A DNA stretch of 64,000 nt from Dendrocalamus latiflorus. Lineage: Eukaryota; Streptophyta; Magnoliopsida; Poales; Poaceae. This document shows, in pieces, positions 22,123 through 34,265 of the stretch (the first letter of the stretch is position 1; every line of letters starts with the position of its first letter). Below the pieces are notes generated by a model. The model was not told the origin of the DNA. It worked only from the letters and a program-made list of their open reading frames with translations, and searched no databases. Location of the stretch: the NCBI GenBank assembly GCA_017311315.1, contig CM029663.1, forward strand, positions 22,429,412-22,493,411. The letters are read 5' to 3'. A program made the translations under genes and the position numbers.

Positions 22123-25100
22123 TGTAACATCCCAAAAACCGGGATTAGAAAAATGAGGGGGTTTTGAATTACTTTTGCAATGTATTCCATTTGGATTTGG
22201 ATTTTTCGATGCTTTTCTGAATTTGGTTAAGGTTCCAGAAATTAAAGAATTTATAAAAGAGAAAGACAAACAATTGTAAACAAGAATCTGAAAAGATGAT
22301 CCATAAAAGTAAATAGAGAAATTGGATTTAGGGCATAGAATATTATTTCTGGAAAAACAATGGCATGGAAAATAAGGGAAGTAAGTAAAATAAATACCCA
22401 CTTTAGTTGGAAATATTTTTATTAAGTCCAGAATATTACCAGGAACCTCTGAGAATTTTCCTAGAATTTTTGGAAGCATTTTCATATTTTTCCGGACTTA
22501 TTGGGATTTTCGGGTAATTTCTAAAAGCAAAACCTAAAATCCAAAAAGAAATCAGAAAATCCACCGCCCTCCGTCCGACACCTGGACGGGTGGGATCGAG
22601 CCACGTCGCCAGGCGGATCCCGCCTTCCCCTTACCCCCGCTCGCCGCGTGGACAGCCGCGATTTCCCCTTTCGCGCGCCTCGGCCCATCCGGCCCGTCCG
22701 CCTCTGGCATCGCTCTCAGCCGCCCGATCGCCTCGGCCGATCTCCTCCGTTCCCCTCACTTAAACCGCACCGGCCGCCCGATCGACCCTCTCCGCCACGC
22801 GGCTTCATCCGCGCCATCGCGCTTTCCTCTCCCCTCTCCCGCTGACCGATGGGCCCGCCCTGTCAGCTTCGTCGTCCCGCTCCCGTTTCTCTCCCGCGCG
22901 GGCGCGCTGGCACCACGGGCAGAGCTTTTGCTCCCCGTGGCGCGCATGCGCAGCCTCGCCCCGCTGCGTCACCCCGTTGCCCAGGTGGAAAGCCTGCGCC
23001 CTTCCCGTCGCCCTTGACTTGGCGCCACCGCCCCAGGCTTTTCCCCGCTGCGTCGCTTCGCCCGGCCGATCCGCTGCCGTTTCACGCGGGCAAAAGGAGG
23101 AGGGAAGCAGCTGCGCAGAGGCAACCACCCCGGGGGCGTAGGCGTGCAGTGGGTCTTCACGGACAGGACCTGCATTAACACCGCCTGCAGCCCTACCTGC
23201 CTCCGCCACCAGCTCCGACGCGACCGCACGGGCGCCGCCCGTTGCCAGCTCTCCTCCGCGCAGGTATAAAAGGGCGTAGACCCCCGTTGAGCTCCACACA
23301 TCGCCATCTTCGTCCTGCAGCAGGTAATCGAGCCCACATCCACTCAAACGCCGGCGAGCCCTCATCGTCCCCAACTCCGGCCACCCGCGCAATCTCTCGA
23401 CCCGAGCCACCAAAAGCCAGTTCCTTTTGCCCACATCATCTCCGAAGCACCGCGAAGTCGTCCCCGGCCTCGCCCGAGCTTCCCGTAGCCCGTACATCAC
23501 CGTCACCGAGAACCACTCCGGGTCGCCGCCACCGCACGCCGCCGACCCATCTCCGGACCTCCTCGGCCCCGGGCAACTGCACCATCGTCTTCCCCGCACG
23601 ACGAGGAACGCATTTCACCGCTTCCCCGAACCTCCCCGACAGCCCCTCGCCGCCGGCCACCGTCGCCCCCGACTTCACTGCCCGACCCCGCTGCCGACCC
23701 ACCTCAAGGGAATAAATTGCCCTATAGAGGTAGGCAAAGCCTCCCCTGCTCTCTTGGCTATCAGCGTTAACTCTCCTCTCCCTCCCAGCTCCCCGGCCGC
23801 GCGCGTTCGAGCCTCCGGCTCCGCAGCGCCGGGTTGAGTTTTCTCCATTTTATTTCGGTCTGACAGGTGGGCCCCACCTGTCAGCCACTGCATTCCCGAG
23901 TCACCGCTGACCGCTGGACCCCACCGATCAGTGATACATCCAAGAACGAACCGTACTGACATGTGGACCCCATGAACAGTAACCGGACCCACATGTCAGT
24001 AGCACAGAAAAACCGAAAAGTAAATAAAAATGGAAATTAAAAAGAATCGGGGCTGACCGTGGGCCCCACATGTCAAAATTTGGTAATTTTTGGATTTGAC
24101 TGGGACCGAAAACTTTGACTGCTTATAACTCCTTCATTTTAGCTCCGAATTGAATGAAACAAATTTCTAAATTCGTTTAAATTCAAGATCCATCTAATGG
24201 AACCAGAACCATATTTTTTTGAGTTCATTTGAATTTCTGGTGATATTTTATTGATTGGTCGTTTTTCTTTTAATTGGGTATTCCGTACGATTAAATAGCC
24301 TACGAGGCTCAAGAGGAAGATATCGAGGCAGCAGCACAAGAAGCACCAGACCACCAAGAAACCGACCCCTGTGACCAAGGCGAGTTAACACCTTGACCAT
24401 TTCTGAACCTATGTTTTGCAAAGTTAATTTCCTTTAAATTATGAACATGCATGCTGTTATTTTATGTGATGAAATATGTTCATTTTAAGAAAGTGGTAGT
24501 TAGATACCTACTTTAATGCTTGTTAATAAAGATCCATTGCCATGCTTGGTCATGTGAACCTTGTCGCCCTAGAAAAATTCATATTATCATATGCTTTACA
24601 GTAAGTCCAAATAATTATTCCGCGGCTTAGTATTGCTAGATAAGAACGGGGGTACCTTGCTGCCCCAAAAGCAACACTTGCAAAAATATGATATTGTTTG
24701 GGAAACAGTCATGGGTGGAATGACTGTAGTAGGTGGACATATTATTTTCTACCTCTGAAAAATCCCAAACTGCTTAAATACCTGGATGGAATGGTTTGGT
24801 GGCTGGAATGTGGTGCGAAGGAATGCACAAAGAAATGTGAAATGTGGTAGAACCATCCAGGTAGCTCTAAGGCCTGAATCTTGTCATGTCAGCCCGTGTA
24901 AAACAGTACAACCACAAGTCTGTAAAATACAACTTGGCTAAGTAAATTTATCGAAATCCCGGACTCATCTCACTGGTAGTGGATTGATGGGGTTATGCTA
25001 TGGCGAGGGGGCCTGAAGGGACACCAGTGAGGGGTGAAGTTTCTCAGTCGTGCTAGCGCAGAGGGGAGGGAAGCCCGTACGCTAGTAGTAGTGAGAAACA

Positions 25101-26157
25101 TCCCGTGCAAACAGATGGGGCCCATCGCAAATGGGAGGTTACCCATAAGGTGAGATGGGAGATAGGACTAGATACTTTGAAAAGTCACTGTGATGGTCTG
25201 CTCAACCACATGTCTAAGGAAACGTGTGGGGCAACGAGTTGATTATCTCTTGTGGTGAAAGTGTACAAACTCTGCAGAGTCAAAACTATTCGAATAGCCG
25301 TGCCCGCGGTCATGGGCAGACATGGGAACTTAACTGGATATAGTTCTGTTTTAAAAACGTGGGAAACTGGGAATGGAAACTGGAAGGGCGAAGGACTGCT
25401 CTGGTTTGGAATTGTCCTGGGTGTCGTCCCAGTGGTACGTTAAGCGGCTATAACGCTGAAAGATGCTATATGGCGCAGATGCCATGGAATGGTGGATGGA
25501 ATCTGTGTCAACTATGAGATCAACTTACCTTATAAACAAAAGTTTTGAGTTCAAAATTGCTAGGTCTCAGGGAATTTCCTATAATTGTATTCAAAAGCGC
25601 TCTCCGCAAAATAAAATGAGCCCCAGCCATCCTTTGATAGCCATGCATGTATAATTATTGCATTCTGTGTGTTGGCTTGCTGAGCACGGGGTCGGAGTGC
25701 TCATTCTCGCTCTTGCGATACAATTCAGAAACAGGAGTTCAAGAACACTACGCCTACAAGGAGGCCCCCGCCAACATCGATGGAAGCAAAGGCGCTAATT
25801 AAGGCGTAGGCCTCGGTAGTTAGGCATAGACAAGTAGACCCTAGGCGTTGTGTACATTTATATTGCCGGGACCCTGGTGGCATATATTGTACACATTACC
25901 CTACTGGCCGCTTGCCTGTGGATTTGGGTCTGTTTTTGCTATAATTTCCGCTGCGTTGTTGTAATAAAGACCTTGGCCTAGTCGGCCCCTTTTGTAAACT
26001 ATCACCCGACGTGGTGTATTTCAGTTTGTGTAATATATTGGATGACTATGCGATGTATGAAATGATTCAGCAATGTACCTGTGTGCACTAACTACTGATC
26101 CAGGGATTAGTGCAGTGAAACACAGTAAGATTCGGATTGAAAAATCCGGGTCTGACA
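22123..26157 (+). repeat. 3' LTR of the Tekay element
   Basis: 4035 bp, the same length as the 5' LTR, at a constant offset of 9913 bases. About four single-base differences from the 5' LTR were noticed by eye. It carries the same TATA box at 23265-23272. Confidence 0.95.
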
Positions 26158-27259
26158 GTGGGAAACCGCGGGACGGTCTACGCCCACCGCTTACCTCAGT
26201 TTGGGTCGCGGGCCTGGCGAGGCTGCGGACCATGTGAAAATATAAGGACTGAAACCCTTACGCTGAGCAAATGTCACAGTGATCGCTCAACCACAGGAGT
26301 TGACTTGTCAACACTTGTCTAGTAGCTGCCCAACTCGATTGAAACTCTACAGGAGGTTTAGCAGTGAGGTTAGGTGGGCCGCGTTATGGGTGCCTAACAA
26401 CGGTAGAGTTCACTCGAAGCGGACACTGTTTTCTCTTGTGTGGGTGTGTGTGTGTGTGTGTGTGTGTGGGATCCAGACCCGAGTGAATTCTACCGGGTAG
26501 AGCCTATATAAAGAGTTGAGCAGTGAAACGACCTGGCTTCCTTAACTCAGTCATGAGGGTTAAGGGATCGTGTGGGTAAAGCTGAGCAAACTCTGCAGAG
26601 TCAAATGAATGGTATTCGAATACGCCGTGCTCCCGGTTATTGGAGCTGTGTCACTTGGGTGATTCCAGCCGCGAAGCTTAAGTAGTTTTGTACATGCTTT
26701 AACTTGGTTAAGTTGGTTAATGAACTCTTCGTGAAAACCCCTGAGTTCTTGAGGAGTAGTTTTGGGCCGTTTTATCAAAATGTTTGCAAATAAAACTGCA
26801 CCCACTCAAAAGTAATAAACCAAGTATACTCCCTTCCCTTGTCGATCCATGCAAGTAGTAAGTTAGGGTTTCCCTTGTGATTTGCTGAGTACGGGGTCGG
26901 AGTACTCAGGCTTGCTAAATGCCACAGATACCAGAAGGAAAAGAAGGCAATTCAAGATTTCGTGTTGGAAAGGTCTCCCCGTCGAGGACGTCCCGGAGGG
27001 TCTCTTCTTCGACGAGGACCCGAGGCTTTAGGTCTTGGCCGCGCTCAAGCGGATTCTGGAGTTTTTGTAATGTAAGTATACTTTGGGCTTGCACGCCCCG
27101 CTGTAGAAAAATGGATGTTAATCCTTATGTAAAATATATGCTGGTCTTTCGTTGAAAGCATGCAATGATATACTCTTGCGCGACGTTCCATAACTGTTCA
27201 TGCGTGAATAGTTGCGGAATGCCGTGTCCGTACGCGCCCCTGGAAACGGGGGTGTTACA
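26158..27259 (+). repeat. Old Ty3/gypsy LTR (probable solo LTR), right arm
   Basis: Resumes immediately after the Tekay element, beginning with the GTGGG duplicate, and continues the sequence broken at 12209. It ends GGGGGTGTTACA at 27259, the inverted counterpart of the TGTAACGCCCCC at the edge of the minus-strand LTR at 62683. ACAGC follows at 27260-27264. No primer-binding site or coding region is attached, so a solo LTR is the simplest reading. Confidence 0.7.
26441..26468. repeat. (GT)n microsatellite
   Basis: About 13 GT units inside the right arm of the old LTR. Confidence 0.9.
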
Positions 27260-27354
27260 ACAGCGTCCCTGAAAGCTGGAGCATACGGTTTCATTGTCCG
27301 GAATGTTGACGGTTGGAGTTTAGACGGGGGTTAACAGCGCGTTCAACAGATCTT

Positions 27355-27585
27355 AGATCTTTTTGGCTTAAAACTTATGATTTATAATTTCTTTTAAACA
27401 AATAAATAGAGTGGTTTTTTTGCTCTTGTTTCAAAACAATTTATCGGGACAATGTTTTTAAAACGGCTTATCGGCTTTATCAGCATTCGATTTATTCATA
27501 CAAACACTTACGCTAGAGTTAAAAAATCATAAATCACAACCATAAGTTATAAGCAGCGATAAAAAAAATCCACCTATAGTTAACA
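27355..27585. repeat. AT-rich MITE-like repeat, copy 2
   Basis: Shares CAATTTATCGGGACA, GGCTTATCGG and CATAAATCACAACCATAAG-type blocks with the repeats at about 6170-6365 and 37640-37765. The rest of 27265-27687 shows no gene. Confidence 0.5.
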
Positions 27586-27692
27586 TGAAAACGAGATATG
27601 TTATTCCTGTCAGCATACACCACAAAACCAATGATCGCAAGCAACACCATCAATGGAACATCCAACAGCCAGAACGATCTGTAACGTGGAAT

Positions 27693-27934
27693 TGTTGACT
27701 AACCGTTGTAGGGCGGGTTCAGTCCGATCGATTCCTTTTAGACAAGAGAGATGGATCAAGCACAGCAAATACAAGACTGAACAAAAGAGATGGGGGAACT
27801 CATTCTTCCTTTGTTTATTACTTTCTCCTTCAAAAGATACAAGTGATGATAATTGTGAAACCATATTTATAGACTATATGGTGAGGTACCTACTATGGGC
27901 CAAGGCCTTAGGCTCATGACCAGGTTTTCCAACA
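27693..27934 (-). repeat. 3' LTR of copia B1
   Basis: About 242 bp. In element orientation it begins TGTTGGAAAACC and ends in CA. The polypurine tract lies next to it at about 27935-27950 on the minus strand. Confidence 0.85.
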
Positions 27935-28124
27935 CTCCCCTTTGGGCACTCATCCGATATGTTCATGACTCATCAAAACTCCATAAAAATCCAGTGGGAA
28001 AAAAATTTGGAGAAAAAGTACATGATACATGTTATGCTATGTTGCACGAATTGCCTCATAAAAACCTTGGCCGAGAAACTTCCGGAAATCCCGTCAAGGG
28101 AAAAAGAGTAAAATCCCTGCCAAT

Positions 28125-31120
28125 GCCTCTTGTAAGGTTCTGCACCATACCTTGCTAATAAGTTTACAGCAAATGCAATATCTAGTCTAATGCAGTTTGC
28201 TAAATACATAAGTGCTCATATTGCACTTAAGTATGGGAATTCCGGTATTAGGACTTCCTTCTCTCTTCTCTAAGTCGGCATGGATCCTTGTCTTGCTGTA
28301 AAGATCGCCCGATCATTAGTACTTTTGATGGATACGCTTTTTCAAAACCAAACCTTTCTAATACCTTCTAAGTGTATGTGATTGATGCACTAATACTCCT
28401 TCCAGGGTATGCTCATGCTGCAAGCCTAGACAATATTTAGTTTTACCAAAATCTTTCATTTCGAACTCTGACTTCAGATAAGAGCTTGCTTCCTTTATAT
28501 ATTCCAGAGTTCTGATGATATTCATATCATCTACATACACTGAACTTATACAAAACCCATTCTGGGATCATTGTATAAATGCACAGGGACAATCCTCACT
28601 GTTCGTGTAGCCTTTCTTGCATAGAAAGTCGCTTAAGCTATTATACCACATCTTGCCTGATTGCTTAAGTCTATACAGTGATTTTCTGGGTTTCACATTG
28701 TACAGGTTTCTATTTGCTCTGTCTTGGTTCGGGACAGGGATACCTTCAGGAACCTTCATATAAATATATGAATCTAAGTTTCCATAAAGGTACACAATTA
28801 CCACGCCCATTAACTTTATTTCTAAATTCAAGTTTACTGTCATTGAGATTAAATATCTAAAGGTAGTACTACCCATGATCGGGGAATAGGTTTCTTCATA
28901 ATCAACTCCTGGATGTTGAGTGAAACATTGTGTAACAAGCCTTGCTTTATATTTTACAACTTCATTTTTCTCATTTCTCTTTCAAATAAATACCTACTTA
29001 TACCCTACAGGGTGCACATGGGAGGCGTGTGGCTTACAGACCTAAACACCTCTCTTTTATTCATAGATAATAATTTAGTTTCTATTGCCTTTTTCCAATC
29101 CTCCCAATCTGATCTTTCTTACATTCGGCCAGCAATGCATGCTCTGGATCAAGATCAATGATTGTGGCAATTTTCTTTGCAAAATAAATATCAACATTGG
29201 TTGTTGTCCTATTCATGGATTCTCCCGTGTGCACATAGTTTATAGCTATTTCATCATGGGTTAATTTTTCTAGTGCTTCTACTTGCTCACCGCTCCTTGT
29301 AGTTGCAGAGCAAGTCTCTTTAGTTTTTTTAGATCCGATGCGTGACCACACATCCATGCTGATTTGTCCCTCCATGAAAATATTCAAATTCGGTATGCCT
29401 TTCCTTGAAGGTGTCATACTGGTGCCAGATCTCAACTGACTCCCCTTCTGGTTCTAGGGAACTTCAGTGATTGACTGTTCCAAGTCCTTTTTATCATTTT
29501 TCACTAGGCATCCCCGATTACTTGGGATTCGAGGGGCCAGAGTTCTTGTCCTTTTATTCTGAGGCCTCTGGATGGTATTAGGGATACCTTCAATTTTCTT
29601 CAGTATTTCAACCCTATCCGGTGTATTGTGTGCAGGCACATGCGACTTGGTCATGCTCTTTAAATCACTAAAGTGGTTAGATAGTTGGTTTGCTAATACT
29701 TGCAAATCAATGATCTTCTGGACTTCTCTGTTTGATTCACTAGTGTGTAGGTCACGTGCATGGATTGCCGTTGCTTATCACATAATTTCCTGATATTTTT
29801 CATCAAGGGGTTGATTTCCTCCCCCTAATATTGAGAAACTATCCTTATCAAGTATACTATCAGCGAAATCGACGGTATGCAAATCTCCTATCATGGGGTC
29901 TAAATACCTGATTATGGATGTTGTCTCATAACCAATATATATCCCAGACTTTCAGAAAGGGCCCATTACAGTATGTTGTAGAGGGGGTATAGGTACATAA
30001 ACCTTGCAACCAATCCTATGGAGATAAGAAGTTTTCGGTGCTAACCCTTGCGCTAGTTGCATAGGTGAATGGATGCTATATGCCGATAGTCTAAAGTTGA
30101 TGAGAGTTGGTGCGTGCATGACTGCATGTCCCCAATATGTAGTTGGTATATTACAATTTTGTAAAAGCGGACAGACAATAAATTTAATTCTTTTAATTAG
30201 TGCTTTTGCTAGTATATTCTAGGTGTGGACATGTCGTACAGAACACTCAATTTTAATTCCAATTGCCATGCAATAATCATCAAATGCCTTTGAAGTAAAT
30301 TCTCTGGCGTTGTCCGTTCTGATGAACATTATATGATGATCAGGGAAATTATTTTTTAATTTGAATTATCTATGAGATTAGCTTTGCGAAATCATGGTTT
30401 CTCGTAGATGATAAATATATATGCGACCATTTCGAGAAAGCATCAATGAGCAATATAAAATATTTAAATGACCTTAATAGTGGTTATATATGACCGCAAA
30501 TGTCTCCTTGATTGTGCTCTAGGAATGCAAGGACTTCATCCTTCACTTTTAGAGCAGAATGTCTAGTAATTAATTTTCCGGTGGCATATGCGGGGCACAC
30601 AAAATCTTCTTGATTCGGAAAATTCTTTACATTGATATTATATTCCTGTGAATTGTTTATTATATTTCTCATCATCCTAAGACCTTGGTTGTCTAATCTA
30701 TCATGCCAAAGACAGAAGAGTTCAGAGTTTCTAAATATTGTTTTCAGGGTAGTATAGGCTGCGGATGCTTTAATATTAGTGTAGTATAGTCTAGTCTCAA
30801 ATGAAAGAAGCCTTTCTAATACCTTTTTCTGTTTGCTTCACGCTTTGTAATGAGTAGGTATTGCTTACCATATTCTTCTTTAGTTTCAACGTGAAACCTG
30901 TTAGCACTAATATCTTTAAAACTCATGAGAGTTCTAGTGGATTCTGGGTACAATAATGCTTCTTGAATGATCAAAGTTGTGCACATTGAGAGTATACCGG
31001 TGATGGTCATAAGACTGCTAGTATTCTTGCTAACCGACTGAAATAATTTTGTCTCTCTCAAGATGGTATTCGTTATGCCGCTGTCAGCTAAGCACACTTC
31101 CTCCATAGGGCGCCACACAT
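28125..31120 (-). pseudogene. Degenerate copia pol of B1 lacking RNase H
   Basis: In element direction: a protease remnant with CLADSGITNTILRETK near 31080; a GAG-pre-integrase region around 30480-30830; an integrase core and C-terminal region around 29080-30400; and reverse transcriptase at 28358-28876 with YVDDMNII near 28535. The frame then runs into MYLANCIRLDIAFAVNLLARYGAEPYKRHWQG and stops where the sister copies continue into RNase H. Compared with B2, roughly 0.65 kb of RNase H sequence is deleted at a junction near 28113-28125. Stops and frameshifts occur throughout. Confidence 0.88.
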
Positions 31121-31419
31121 ATTCTAATATAAATTACTTTATTAATATGTAGTAGGAGACAATCAACACATAAATAAAATACTTCAAATATCAGAATATA
31201 TCATACCATTATTAACTGAATAAATGAGTGAATTAATTAGTATCATCCAACCATCACAAGAAAATTGTTTTAGTACCATCATGCAAAATCTAATTTATTT
31301 CTTCCATACATAAAATAAATGACAATTGAAGTCTGAATGCATTCTGTGCATTAGACTAAATCTGTTAAGAAACCAAAAACTTCAGCTGCTATCTTATTAG
31401 GAGTGAGATGCTCTTCCTA

Positions 31420-32388
31420 GGAAATCATGACGGCGGCAGCTACAATGTCAACTGGGGGAGCTGTAGGAGTGGAGTCAATCTCCATTGGTGCAGGCAGCTA
31501 TTCAGAATTCTCCCCCTCAATGAAAACAAAGTGGATTTCATGTTGCCCTTTGCCACCCTTCTTCTTTTTGGCCTGGAAGGCATCGATTGTGTATTGCGGC
31601 TCTTTACAGATCTATGACTAGTACCCGCACTTGCCACACTTGTAGCATGTTTGGTCTTGCTAACCATAGGGCTTGTTGTCCCGCTTTGGTTTGCAGACCT
31701 TATTCTCCTGTAGAGCGTTTGACTTGCTTTTTGGGTTGCGACTTTGCCCTTCCTTTTCCTTTTCTTCATTATAGGCTTTCGCACCTTGTAGCTCCTACCG
31801 TTGGCCTTACGACTAGCAGAGCTACCAGGTGGTTGTGCGACAAAGTTCTTGTGTAGAATTTCATTCTGAGCCTCTGCAACCTACATGATATCAATCAACT
31901 TAGCATACTTCTTGTAGCCATGTTGACGATAGTTGCACGCAGACTGCACTGCATTGGGGAGGAAGGTGGAGAGGGTTTTCTCAATCTTTTACTGATCTGT
32001 GACCTGCTTGCCATAGAGTTGAAGATTGCTACAAATTTTGTGTAGAGAAGAGTTGTACTCCCCGGCCATCTTGAAGTCATCAAATCTGAGTCGGATCCAT
32101 TCTTCTCTGCCTAAGGAAGAATGGTGCACTTTAGCTTCTCGAACCGCTTTTTTAGTGCAATCCACAATGTTAGCGCGATCTTCTCTGTCATGTACTCATT
32201 CTTGAGACTGAGACGGAGGTGGTGCTTGAGGAAGTGATTTCCTCATATGTGGGTTTGGCATGTTCCGATACACTAATCCCAATGGCATTGTAGAGCTTCT
32301 TGGCTCCAAATATAATCTTGATGTCAGAAGCTCAAGTCAAGTAATTTTGCCTATGCTGGACCAGCTCCTCAAACTCCTGATTCATGAT
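31420..32388 (-). pseudogene. Degenerate copia gag of B1
   Basis: A minus-strand remnant starting near 32388 (MNQEFEELVQHRQNYLT). It continues with a capsid-like region of the UBN2 type and a broken CCHC zinc knuckle near 31620-31660 (CYKCGKCG, with later positions damaged by stops). Basic residues precede the knuckle. Several stops and frameshifts are present. The sister element B2 has lost this region entirely. Confidence 0.8.
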
Positions 32389-33765
32389 GCTTGTTATCTA
32401 CATGTGCATAAAAGGAATATATAAATTTACTGCAGGTAAATATGCATGAAATAAATTGGATAATGGTACACAAAGTTCTCGTAAGAATTTTCTATGCATT
32501 TTCTATAAATTTTACTGTTAATTCCATTGATTAAAGACAATTTAAATAATTACAATTAATTAAAACAGTAAATAAATACAGAAAACATAGAAAGTAATAA
32601 TAACAGTGCTAAACATGCTTCAAATGTTAAAAACGATCCAAAATTTGAATTTTCGAGGCCATTTTAAGTTAGAATACGAATTTTCATTGAATTCTGCAAC
32701 TTTTGAGGGCTTATCTGCTAATTTTCAATTCTAAGAAATTTTTTTGTGCAATTTTTCCATTTTTTTTGGAACTACAGGGGTAATATGCAAAATCACCATC
32801 GGTTGGGTTTTCTTCGCTTCTTGGGACGAAATTGGCCCATTCGGCCCATACGGCTCGTTTGCCCACAACGCCGTGGCTAGGGTAAGAACCCTAGTCACCC
32901 GTCTCCTCAGTATGGCAGCGGCTGCAAGTGTGTGTGCGTTTGGGTGGCAACAGTTTCGGCGAGAGGCTGGGCACGGTGAGCGGCCAGACGCGGCGAGCGG
33001 CCAAGCGCGTCTAGCAGCTGGACGCGACGGGCAGCCGAGCTCAGCGGTCGGGTTCGGCGTGCGGCTGGCGGCGACTTCAAGCGTGGCATCGACGGGTTCG
33101 TCGGCGTCTCCCTGTGTATGCGGAGGCGCATCCTTCGGCTCTGGGTGTGAGGTCCAAGTGGCAGTGCCGCTGCTTCAAGCGCGTGTGCCTAAGGCCAAGC
33201 AGCAACGGCCGTCTTCTAGCGGCAGTGGCTTCGAACCCGGGCGGACAGTCAGGAGGCCGAGCAGCGGTGGTCGACATAGTCAGTGGTGCCTGTGCAGGGG
33301 TGCGGAGCTCGGTCGGAAACGAGCGGCGGTCGGCGCGAGTGCGGGTGGCCAGCGCCGTTGCGAGCGGCGCATGCAGGCGGCGGATGCGACGGCGGGCTGC
33401 TGTCTCCTTGGGCCAAGCAATGGCAGCTCACCGTGTGGGGCCGACGGTTTGGGCAGCGTGACGGCTCAAGTGGCAGTGCGTGTGGCCGACAGTGTGCATG
33501 CTGGTGCATGCAGGCGACCGGCGGTTTGTGCGACACATATGGGCGGCGCGCTCGTGTTTTTAATCTACAATGCAATCAACATTTACTGTTTTGCACAACT
33601 CTACCGATCGGCTTGGCCGATGACCTCAAGTCTGCTCGTAGTAGATTTAGAGTGGATTTGTACCGTAGAAAATAATCTAGAAAGCGAAATTTACGTAATT
33701 TAAAGCAATCTAGATAGACAATTCAATCTACGAGTGTTTCGATAATTACCTTCGATCCACCAGAG
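32389..33765 (-). other. Long 5' leader of copia B1
   Basis: About 1.4 kb between the primer-binding region and gag. It is AT-rich near gag, then GC-rich at 32840-33560. The GC-rich part contains a long plus-strand ORF (32744-33703) with no recognisable domain, which I treat as composition-driven. It could be captured host sequence. Confidence 0.5.
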
Positions 33766-33783
33766 CGAATCGTGCTGATAACA
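33766..33783 (-). other. Primer-binding region of copia B1
   Basis: In element direction the sequence next to the 5' LTR reads TTATCAGCACGA, resembling the tRNA-Met-complementary TATCAGAGC type. B2 has the same sequence at 42178-42195. Confidence 0.6.
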
Positions 33784-33847
33784 TATTGAGGAACCGTCGC
33801 TGGTGAGTTCAGTCCGATCAATTTCTCCTAGACAAGAGAGATGGATC

Positions 33848-34265
33848 CAGTGGCGGAGGAGCCGATAGGGCAAGGTCTGGCCCAAGCCAGACCTTGAATT
33901 TTTCAGGCGGGCGTAGCCGGCGGCCGGCGGGCGGGACTCGAGCATAGCCGCACGCCCGCACCGCATAGACCATCGTCCTCCCTCCCGTTCTACTCATCCC
34001 CACGTCGGCTCGTGCTCCAACAACCCTCCGTCCCGTCCCCCCGAGAGGCGAGACGCGGCCCCAACCGAGATCTCTCATCTCACGTGCCGCTCCACGAGCC
34101 GGAGCCCCGCGGCGGCGGTCACGAGGAGGAGGCCGCCATGGAGGCGTCTTCGTGGGACGCCCTCCGCAAGCAGGCCGCCTCTCGAGAGCAGTTGGGCGGG
34201 CGGCGGGAGGTGGGCGGGCGACAGGCCGGCGCCCCGCCTCATTTTTTCCCCGTCCTCCGCCACTG
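33848..34265. mobile_element. Non-autonomous hAT carrying a captured gene fragment (Pack-hAT)
   Basis: A 418-bp element with inverted ends CAGTGGCGGAGGA and TCCTCCGCCACTG. A perfect 8-bp duplication, GATGGATC, lies at 33840-33847 and 34266-34273. These are the ends and target size of the Tip100-like hAT group. The interior has no transposase. It is GC-rich and contains what looks like the 5' UTR and first codons of a host SNARE gene. Confidence 0.9.
34138..34176 (+). pseudogene. Captured first-exon fragment of a GOS1-type Golgi SNARE gene
   Basis: The sequence starting at ATG 34138 translates MEASSWDALRKQA, which I recognise as the start of plant Golgi SNAP receptor complex member 1 (GOS11-type Qb-SNARE), where it is normally followed by a coiled-coil region. 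Here the match stops after about 13 residues and the following sequence (ASREQLGG) does not continue the family. The roughly 100 bases upstream resemble a 5' UTR. No complete SNARE is encoded. Recognition is from memory and the fragment is short. Confidence 0.55.

Larger units (their letters stand above)
12210..26157 (+). mobile_element. Full-length Tekay-type chromovirus (Ty3/gypsy), young
   Basis: A 13,948-bp element with two 4035-bp LTRs, a tRNA-Met primer-binding site, an extra ORF (16453-17307), an unbroken gag-pol (17609-22081), a polypurine tract, and a GTGGG duplication on both sides. The integrase is followed by a chromodomain, which places it among the chromoviruses; the very long LTRs and RT sequence point to the Tekay/Del lineage. 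The LTRs differ by only about four substitutions by eye (near 12226, 13627, 14016 and 15867 in the 5' LTR). All required parts appear present, so it may be autonomous. It sits inside an older gypsy LTR. Confidence 0.95.

Noticed and set aside
32744..33703. 319-aa plus-strand ORF as a host gene
   Set aside because: It lies antisense in the leader of copia B1, has no recognisable domain and low-complexity Ala/Gly/Arg composition. Kept only as a low-interest observation.
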